Shown here in pieces: positions 58,425 through 64,000 of a DNA stretch of 64,000 bases (position 1 is the first letter of the stretch; each line of letters starts with the position of its first letter). The position numbers were made by a program, and so were the translations under genes. The DNA is taken from contig NZ_PJJN01000027.1 of assembly GCF_002929825.1 (NCBI RefSeq), positions 62,001 through 126,000 of the forward strand. Reading direction: 5' to 3'. The notes under the pieces were generated by a model, which had not been told where the DNA came from, did not search any database, and saw only the letters and a program-made list of their open reading frames with translations. The DNA is from Cryobacterium sp. Y29 (GTDB lineage: Bacteria; Actinomycetota; Actinomycetes; Actinomycetales; Microbacteriaceae).

Positions 58425-59192
58425 ATGACTTTTCCGGCCGACCTCCCCGCAGAATTGGCCGGGCTGCTGCCGACCCTGGTCGGTGTCGTGCTGCTACTCG
58501 CGGTGGTCGTGACGGTGCTGCGTGTTTATCGCACGCAGCATCCGTTCGCCCCGGCACTCGCCCTGCTGCGTGGAACCCTGCAACTGGCCGCGATCAGCCT
58601 CATTCTCAGCGGCATCATCAACGATCCGCTCTGGGTTGGCGTCGGACTGCTCGTCATGTTCGCAGCGGCCGTCGTTACCGTCACGCGCCGCATCGGCTTC
58701 AGCCGTCCACATCTGGTGCGCGTGGCTGCGGCGATGGCGCTCGGCGTGGCTGTCACGCTGACCATCGTGTTCACGACCGGGGCGATCGAGTTCTCGCCGC
58801 GCTACGTGCTCGCGATCGGCGGGATCATCATCGGCAACGCCATGTCGATCGCGACGCTCAGCGGGCGCCGCTTCTCGGAGGCGGTCGGCGATCACTGGGA
58901 CGAGGTTGAGGGCTGGCTTGCACTCGGGGCCACGCCACGGCAGTCCACCCGCGACCTGGCCAGGCAGGCGGTTTACTTCGCGATCATTCCGTCCACCGAC
59001 CAGACCAAGACCACGGGGTTGGTGACGCTGCCGGGAGCGTTCGTCGGAGCGATCTTCGGGGGAGCCTCGCCGCTCGAGGCTGGCCGGTTTCAGATCGTCG
59101 TGCTCGCCGGAATCCTCTGTGCCGGGTCGATCGCCGCGGTCACCCTGCTCCACCTGATCTCTCCGGTGCGGCACAAGCCGCTGCCCGGGTAG
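58425..59192 (+). CDS. fetB: FetB/YbbM-type ABC permease (UPF0014 family)
   Basis: A 255-residue membrane protein with about seven helices. The family motifs are ALLRGTLQLAAISLIL, GGIIIGNAMSIATLSGRRF and, in the cytoplasmic loop, EGWLALGATPRQSTRDLARQ, plus PGAFVGAIFGGASPLEAGRF. In E. coli, FetAB exports iron and protects against peroxide. The ATPase partner FetA is not adjacent, and the flanking genes are a GntR regulator and an Lrp regulator. Metal export is inferred from the family only. Confidence 0.87.
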   Translation: MTFPADLPAELAGLLPTLVGVVLLLAVVVTVLRVYRTQHPFAPALALLRGTLQLAAISLILSGIINDPLWVGVGLLVMFAAAVVTVTRRIGFSRPHLVRVAAAMALGVAVTLTIVFTTGAIEFSPRYVLAIGGIIIGNAMSIATLSGRRFSEAVGDHWDEVEGWLALGATPRQSTRDLARQAVYFAIIPSTDQTKTTGLVTLPGAFVGAIFGGASPLEAGRFQIVVLAGILCAGSIAAVTLLHLISPVRHKPLPG

Positions 59193-59199
59193 AAGCCCG

Positions 59200-59637
59200 C
59201 TACTCGATTGAGCGGTGGATCAGGCGAGAGAGCACGATCGCGCTGCGGGTGTGGTCGACGTTGGGGGCGAGGCGTACCTTTTCAAGTGCCGCCTCCAGGC
59301 CGGGAATGTCGCGGGCACGAATGTGCACCATGGCGTCGGCGCTACCGGTGACGGTTCCCGCATCGACAACCTCGGGCACCCCCGAGAGGATGCGCAGCAA
59401 TTCGTCGGGGGCCACCGTGCCGCGGCAGAACAGCTCGACGTAGGCTTCCGTGCTCATGCCGTCGACCGCCGGGTCGACCTGGATGGTGAAGCTGCGAATC
59501 ACCTTGTCGGCCACCAAGCGGTCGACGCGGCGTTTCACAGCGGATGCCGACAGCCCCACCACCGAGCCGATGTCACCATAGCCCGCGCGCGCGTTCTGGC
59601 GCAGCAGGTCGAGAATACTGTGATCGAGGTTGTCCAT
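59200..59637 (-). CDS. Lrp/AsnC-family regulator
   Basis: A 145-residue regulator. The N-terminal helix-turn-helix reads DNLDHSILDLLRQNARAGYG and SASAVKRRVDRLV. The C-terminal RAM ligand domain includes DAGTVTGSADAMVHIRARD. It is divergent from ddaH-rocD across about 220 bases, which suggests that it controls arginine/ornithine breakdown in response to one of those amino acids. Confidence 0.92.
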   Translation of the reverse strand: MDNLDHSILDLLRQNARAGYGDIGSVVGLSASAVKRRVDRLVADKVIRSFTIQVDPAVDGMSTEAYVELFCRGTVAPDELLRILSGVPEVVDAGTVTGSADAMVHIRARDIPGLEAALEKVRLAPNVDHTRSAIVLSRLIHRSIE

Positions 59638-59861
59638 GGGGCGAGTCTAGGGGGCGATTATACGCAAAATTGCGTCAATGCCGCAGATCTCGAAGATTTC
59701 TTGCGCAGATCGGCATGAAACGTCGAATCATGCTGTGTGAGACTGAGAGCGGCGTCCCGGAACGATCACTGCTGTTCGTGCCGGGCTCACGTGAGCGACC
59801 TGGTCCGCCATTCACCCGAGTTCCGAGGGTCGACAGGCCCGCGGATCCCCGAAGGAGCCTC

Positions 59862-60716
59862 ATGTCGATCAACTCAGTCATTCCCGTCCTTGCCGAAGAC
59901 CTGGCCGTTCCCGTGCGTATCGCTACTACGCGCTCCGTGCTGATGTGTAAGCCGCAGTTCTTTACCGTGGTGTATCGCATCAACCCCTGGATGGACCCGG
60001 CCCTGCCCACCGACACCTCGCTCGCCGTCGCCCAGTGGCAGACCCTCTACGACACCTATGTCGGCCTCGGCTTCGACGTGCAGCTGATCGATCCGATCGA
60101 CGGCCTGCCCGACATGGTCTACGCGGCCAACGGTGGCTTCGTCATCGACAACCAGGCCTACGGCGCCAAATTCACGCACGTCGAGCGCCAGCCCGAGGGC
60201 CCCGCCTACATGGGCTGGTTCGCCGCCAACGGCTTCGACGTGCGCGTACCGGTCGAGACCAATGAGGGCGAGGGCGACTTTCTGTTGGTCGGCGACGTCA
60301 TCCTGGCCGGCACCGGCTTTCGCAGCGACTCCAACAGCCACGCCGAACTCTCGGCCATCGCCGGGCGCCCGGTCGTCACCCTGCGCCTGGTCAATCCGAG
60401 TTTTTACCACCTCGACACCGCCGTCGCCGTGCTCGACGACACCAACATCGCCTACCTGCCGAGCGCCTTTGACGCGCCGAGCCTCGCGATTCTGCAGGAG
60501 CGTTACCCCGACGCGGTCATCGTCACTGAAGAAGATGCCGCCATTCTGGGCCTCAACTCGTATTCCGACGGCTACAACGTCGTCATCGCGGCCCGCGCTA
60601 AGGACTTCGAACGCCAGCTGCGCGCGCGCGGCTACAACCCGATCGGCGTCGACCTGTCCGAGCTGCTGCTGGGCGGCGGCGGCGTCAAGTGCTGCACGCT
60701 CGAGCTGCGCCGATGA
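59862..60716 (+). CDS. ddaH: Dimethylarginine dimethylaminohydrolase (dimethylargininase)
   Basis: A 284-residue amidinotransferase-fold enzyme that hydrolyses methylated arginines to citrulline and a methylamine. The conserved start VLMCKPQFFTVVYRINPWMD, the catalytic histidine in FYHLDTAVAVLD and the catalytic cysteine in GGGVKCCTLELRR are all present. The ATG at 59862 is supported by AAGGAG. A plain arginine deiminase would be longer. It is followed by rocD, so it probably belongs to an arginine-family amino-acid catabolic unit under the adjacent Lrp regulator. Confidence 0.9.
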   Translation: MSINSVIPVLAEDLAVPVRIATTRSVLMCKPQFFTVVYRINPWMDPALPTDTSLAVAQWQTLYDTYVGLGFDVQLIDPIDGLPDMVYAANGGFVIDNQAYGAKFTHVERQPEGPAYMGWFAANGFDVRVPVETNEGEGDFLLVGDVILAGTGFRSDSNSHAELSAIAGRPVVTLRLVNPSFYHLDTAVAVLDDTNIAYLPSAFDAPSLAILQERYPDAVIVTEEDAAILGLNSYSDGYNVVIAARAKDFERQLRARGYNPIGVDLSELLLGGGGVKCCTLELRR

Positions 60717-60717
60717 C

Positions 60718-60807
60718 ACTGCGCCTCTCAACACTGCGCCTCTCAACACTGCGCCTCTCAACACTGCGCCTCTCAACACTGCGCCTCTCAACACTGCGAA
60801 CGTCAAT
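60718..60807 (+). repeat. 15-bp minisatellite in the ddaH-rocD spacer
   Basis: Five perfect copies of ACTGCGCCTCTCAAC run from 60718 to 60792. A sixth, degraded copy (60793-60807) merges into the rocD leader, just before AAGGAG. The tract starts one base after the ddaH stop and fills most of the 106-base spacer. It has no stop codon in the rocD frame, but no in-frame start codon precedes it, so it is not taken as coding. Confidence 0.95.
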
Positions 60808-60822
60808 CTGAAGGAGCACGCT

Positions 60823-62088
60823 ATGACCCCGAACCTGACCGACGCGAAGACTGAAGCCGCCGCATTCGTTTCGCCAGCTGCCGCTGCCCTGATTGCAGAG
60901 GAGAGCGCGCACGCCGCGCACAATTACCACCCACTCGAGGTCGTCGTTGCCTCGGGTGACGGCGCCTGGGTGACGGATGTCGCTGGTCGCCGCTACCTGG
61001 ACTGCCTGGCCGCATACTCGGCCGTGAACTTCGGGCACTCCAACCCGGTGCTGCTCGACGCCGCCCGCACTCAGCTGGGCCGCATCACCCTGACCAGCCG
61101 GGCCTTCTACAACGATCAGCTCGGCCCGTTCGTGACCGCGCTTGCCAAACTCGCCGGTAAAGACATGGTGCTGCCGATGAATACCGGCGCTGAAGCGGTC
61201 GAATCCGGCATCAAGGTGGCCCGCGCCTGGGGCTACCGGGTGAAGGGCGTCGCGCCCGACCTCGCCAACATCATCGTGGCCGCCGGCAACTTTCACGGCC
61301 GCACCACCACCATCATCAGTTTCTCCGATGACGAGTCTGCCCGCGCCGATTTTGGCCCGTTCACGCCCGGTTTTCGCACCGTGCCCTACGGCGATGCCGC
61401 AGCTCTTGAGGCCGCGATCGACGAGAACACCGTGGCCGTGTTGCTCGAACCCATTCAGGGTGAGGCCGGCATAGTCGTACCGCCAGCGTCGTATCTGCCG
61501 GCCGTGCGCGAGATCACCAAACGCTTGGGTGTGCTGTTCATCGCCGATGAGATTCAGTCGGGCCTCGGTCGCACCGGATCGACCTTTGCCTGCGACCTCG
61601 TGGGCGTCGTGCCCGACCTGTACCTGCTCGGCAAGGCCCTCGGCGGCGGCATCGTTCCCGTCTCGGCCGTGGTCGGCAACACCGACGTTCTCGGAGTGCT
61701 GCACCCGGGCGAGCACGGCTCGACCTTCGGCGGCAACCCGCTCGCCGCCGCCGTCGGCCTGGCCGTTGTGAACCTGCTGGCCACCGGCGACTACCAACAG
61801 CGCGCGACCGAACTCGGTGCGCGCCTGCACGCGGGGCTTTCCGCGCTGATCGGCCACGGCGTGATCGCCGTGCGCGGCGTGGGGCTCTGGGCCGGTATCG
61901 ACATCGACCCGTCGCTGGCCCCGGGCCGGGTGGTCTGCGAGGCCCTTCTGGGTCGTGGTCTGCTCGCCAAGGACACGCACGGATCGACCATTCGCCTGGC
62001 GCCGCCGATCGTGGTGTCTGTGGAGGACGTGGACTGGGCCGTCGAGCAGCTGCGCCTCGTGCTCGCCGACCTCGCCGCCGCGAAGTAG
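60823..62088 (+). CDS. rocD: Ornithine aminotransferase
   Basis: PLP-dependent enzyme of 421 residues that converts ornithine to glutamate-5-semialdehyde. Motifs: MNTGAEAVESGIKVAR, LLEPIQGEAGIVVP, FIADEIQSGLGRTG with the cofactor aspartate, and the PLP lysine in LLGKALGGGIVPVSAV near residue 270. The ATG at 60823 follows AAGGAGCACGCT. Its product feeds the second half-reaction of PutA, encoded 10 kb away. Confidence 0.94.
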   Translation: MTPNLTDAKTEAAAFVSPAAAALIAEESAHAAHNYHPLEVVVASGDGAWVTDVAGRRYLDCLAAYSAVNFGHSNPVLLDAARTQLGRITLTSRAFYNDQLGPFVTALAKLAGKDMVLPMNTGAEAVESGIKVARAWGYRVKGVAPDLANIIVAAGNFHGRTTTIISFSDDESARADFGPFTPGFRTVPYGDAAALEAAIDENTVAVLLEPIQGEAGIVVPPASYLPAVREITKRLGVLFIADEIQSGLGRTGSTFACDLVGVVPDLYLLGKALGGGIVPVSAVVGNTDVLGVLHPGEHGSTFGGNPLAAAVGLAVVNLLATGDYQQRATELGARLHAGLSALIGHGVIAVRGVGLWAGIDIDPSLAPGRVVCEALLGRGLLAKDTHGSTIRLAPPIVVSVEDVDWAVEQLRLVLADLAAAK

Positions 62089-62093
62089 GCTTC

Positions 62094-62145
62094 CACCCCT
62101 CTTTCAGCTGCCCGGCCACGCCGCGGGGCGGCTGAAAGGGGGGTG
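62094..62145 (+). terminator. Long hairpin after rocD
   Basis: A 20-bp stem with two G-T wobbles (62094-62113 with 62126-62145) and a 12-base loop begins five bases after the rocD stop. No T-run follows. Strength and position suggest the end of the ddaH-rocD transcript. Confidence 0.75.
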
Positions 62146-62200
62146 TCGGCGTGTGGCGGTTGGCCGGGGCGCGGTGGCCAGGCGCTCTAGGCTGGCAATC

Positions 62201-63163
62201 ATGTACACCGACCTGCCCGAAGCCGAACTCCGTGCCTATCGCAGCGGTCAAGTCGACCCAGTTGATTTCGACGCGTTTTGGGCCGACACGCTCGCCGAGG
62301 CCGACCGGTATCCGCTCAATGCCATCGCCACGCGGGTCGATTGCGGGCTGAGCACGCTCGACGTGTTCGACGTGACGTTCGCGGGGTTTGCCGGGCAGCC
62401 GATCAAAGCCTGGTTGCGCGTTCCTGTTGGCACTGGCGCTCCGTTGCCGACCGTCGTGCAGTTTCACGGCTACGGCCGGGGGCGCGGGCAAGCGTTCGAG
62501 AACCTGCTGTGGGCATCCGCCGGGTATGCGCACTTCGACATGGACCTGCGCGGTCAAGGATTCAGCGGCATCACCGCAGACACAGGCGACGATGCCGGCA
62601 GCGGACCGCAGGTACCCGGATTTCTAACTCGCGGCATCGATTCCCGCGAAACCTACTATTACCGACGGCTGTTCACCGATGCGGTGCGCGCCGTTGCGGC
62701 GGCCCGCAGCCTCGAGCTTGTCGACTCTGCGCGAGTGGGTGTCGTGGGCACCAGTCAGGGCGGCGGTATCGCGCTCGCCGTGGCTGGGCTCGTGCCCGAC
62801 CTGGCCGCCGTGGTTGCGCGCGTGCCGTTTCTCTGTGACTTTCCGAGGGCATCCGTCATCACCGATGCGTCGCCGTATCGTGAGATCGGCCAGTACCTCG
62901 CGACCAATCGGCTGAAGACGGCACAGGTACACGACGTGCTGGCCTACTTCGACGGTGTCAACTTTGCCAAGCGCGCCACCGCGCCGGTGACGATGACCGC
63001 GGCGCTGATGGACCCGATCTGCCCGCCGTCAACAGTGTTCGCTGCCTACAACAATTACGCCGGACCGAAGCAGATCACGGTCTGGCCGTACAACGGGCAC
63101 GAGGGCGGCGCCTGGGAAGACGACATTCTCGCCCTGCGGGCCTTCAGTGAGCGCCTCGCCTGA
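62201..63163 (+). CDS. Acetylxylan esterase / cephalosporin-C deacetylase family hydrolase
   Basis: A 320-residue AXE1-family serine esterase. It starts with the family head DLPEAELRAYRSGQVDPVDF. Further motifs are VQFHGYGRGRGQ (oxyanion loop), MDLRGQGFS, nucleophile serine in VVGTSQGGGIALA near residue 186, the aspartate in AALMDPICPPSTVFAAYN and the histidine in YNGHEGG. No signal peptide, so it acts inside the cell on imported acetylated sugars or similar esters. The ATG at 62201 fits the family start. It stands alone between two hairpins and the convergent dehydrogenase. Confidence 0.9.
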   Translation: MYTDLPEAELRAYRSGQVDPVDFDAFWADTLAEADRYPLNAIATRVDCGLSTLDVFDVTFAGFAGQPIKAWLRVPVGTGAPLPTVVQFHGYGRGRGQAFENLLWASAGYAHFDMDLRGQGFSGITADTGDDAGSGPQVPGFLTRGIDSRETYYYRRLFTDAVRAVAAARSLELVDSARVGVVGTSQGGGIALAVAGLVPDLAAVVARVPFLCDFPRASVITDASPYREIGQYLATNRLKTAQVHDVLAYFDGVNFAKRATAPVTMTAALMDPICPPSTVFAAYNNYAGPKQITVWPYNGHEGGAWEDDILALRAFSERLA

Positions 63164-63267
63164 CGCGTGCGCCAGTACCTGGAGGTCGAGCACGCCCGTC
63201 AGGTAACCGTGCGGCGCTCGTTCCCTGCACGAGAGGCCGGCCTGCTGGCGTTCGCACTCCGTCTTGC

Positions 63268-64000
63268 CTACTCTGCCGGAGCCGCCTTCTTCGGCGCACG
63301 CTTCACCGGAGCGCTCGTGATGACAGCGGATGCGCTGACCGTCTGCTTGGGCAGAGCGCCCGTGCGCACGGGAGCTCTGCGCGCCGGAACCGCCTCGGCG
63401 GCATCGACCAGGGGCGCGGCCACCGGCTGGAGCCGGGAGAGCTGGGTCACATGGCCGGGGTTCAGTTCTTCAAGCGCGTTCACACCGAGCAGACGCATGG
63501 TGCGGGCCACCTGCTCCGACAGAATCGCAATCGTGCGGTCCACCCCGGCTTCACCGCCGGCCATCAGGCCGTAGAGGTAGGCGCGGCCGATCATCGTGAA
63601 GCGGGCGCCGAGGGCGATCGACGCGACAATATCGGCCCCCGACATGATGCCCGTGTCGAGGTGCACCTCGGTGTGCGCACCGACCTCGCGGGCAACCCGC
63701 GGCAGTAAGTGGAACGGGATCGGCGCTCGGTCGAGCTGGCGACCGCCGTGGTTGGAAAGGATGATGCCATCAACGCCGAGGTCGACGAGGCGCTTGGCGT
63801 CGTCGATGTTCTGCACACCCTTGACGACGACCTTGCCGGGCCACTGCGCCTTGATCCAGGCGAGATCGTCAAAGTCGACGGTCGGGTCGAACATGGAATC
63901 GAGCAGGTCGGCGACGGTGCCGCTCCAGCGATCGAGGCTCGCAAAGGAGAGCGGCTCGGTGGTCAGAAAATTGATCCACCACTCCGGGCGCGGCAACGCA
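63268..64000 (-). CDS. FMN-dependent 2-hydroxyacid dehydrogenase (lactate dehydrogenase/monooxygenase type), 5' end outside window
   Basis: The visible 244 residues are the C-terminal part. The lysine of [14 protein letters not shown], the active-site pair in [10 protein letters not shown] (catalytic histidine and arginine) and [26 protein letters not shown] are the FMN-binding and catalytic core of the LldD/lactate-monooxygenase family. The last 45 residues after HVTQLSRL are an alanine/proline/lysine-rich extension ([10 protein letters not shown]) not usual in the family. The gene continues beyond the window's right edge. Confidence 0.9.
   Translation of the reverse strand, partial: ALPRPEWWINFLTTEPLSFASLDRWSGTVADLLDSMFDPTVDFDDLAWIKAQWPGKVVVKGVQNIDDAKRLVDLGVDGIILSNHGGRQLDRAPIPFHLLPRVAREVGAHTEVHLDTGIMSGADIVASIALGARFTMIGRAYLYGLMAGGEAGVDRTIAILSEQVARTMRLLGVNALEELNPGHVTQLSRLQPVAAPLVDAAEAVPARRAPVRTGALPKQTVSASAVITSAPVKRAPKKAAPAE

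Noticed and set aside
60718..60807. CRISPR-like array
   Set aside because: The units are directly adjacent 15-bp repeats with no unique spacers and no cas genes nearby; it is a minisatellite.
60133..60822. N-terminal extension of rocD through the 15-bp repeats (TAPLN repeats)
   Set aside because: The frame is open, but no in-frame start with a ribosome site precedes the repeats. AAGGAG before 60823 sets the start there.

Overview
The window is one high-GC stretch (about two thirds G+C by eye) of an actinobacterial chromosome. It most resembles Microbacteriaceae (Cryobacterium, Leifsonia and relatives). This rests on the hem gene order with hemQ (coproporphyrin-dependent heme synthesis), a fused oleBC gene of the Micrococcus type, Lrp-ddaH-rocD, many GTG/TTG starts and ATGA/TAATG overlaps, and heavy use of the heptamer CGGATGC/GCATCCG. 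No rRNA, tRNA, CRISPR array or intact mobile element was seen.

Layout. 1-4.2 kb: tail of an unknown gene, then a minus-strand ABC importer (binding lipoprotein, ATPase, double permease) of the iron(III)/aminoethylphosphonate type. 4.7-13 kb: M13 peptidase, intracellular beta-lactamase-fold hydrolase, 3-hydroxyisobutyrate dehydrogenase, a padR unit with two tandem paralogous membrane proteins behind a twin-palindrome operator, a xylulokinase, and a decayed PIG-V-like mannosyltransferase gene that has lost its middle. 13-18 kb: cstA-ybdD, glyQS, a zinc alcohol dehydrogenase. 18.2-29.8 kb: heme cluster, with hemA facing away and hemE-cgoX-(three small membrane-associated proteins)-hemQ-cpfC-hemC-hemD-hemB-hemL running together. 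29.9-38 kb: small PH-like protein, a 1314-residue secreted LamG/PKD protein ending in a hexanucleotide repeat, trhO, a PEBP-family protein, an HSL-type esterase, a thioesterase.

38-41.5 kb is a patchwork: a transposase remnant, a cyanate detoxification module (cynS, carbonic anhydrase, divergent cynR-like regulator), a frameshifted SDR remnant, and a short protein that looks like an internally deleted cation-efflux protein. 41.5-51.3 kb: DUF1232 protein, SRPBCC protein, a 1238-residue surface 5'-nucleotidase, and a LysR regulator divergent from bifunctional putA. 51.4-56.3 kb: a complete oleA-oleBC-oleD operon for head-to-head long-chain olefins. 56.4-64 kb: a GntR-membrane protein-GntR unit, FetB-like permease, Lrp-ddaH-rocD arginine/ornithine module with a 15-bp minisatellite in the ddaH-rocD spacer, an acetylxylan-esterase-type hydrolase, and the 3' part of an FMN-dependent 2-hydroxyacid dehydrogenase.

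Unexplained structure: (i) the heptamer CGGATGC/GCATCCG recurs about 60 times by hand tally, clearly above chance, and also forms the stem of a terminator; (ii) short tandem repeats of 6, 12 or 15 bp recur in or next to unrelated genes (cgoX, the esterase, oleBC, the ddaH-rocD spacer, the LamG gene end); (iii) several genes have been shortened by internal deletion.
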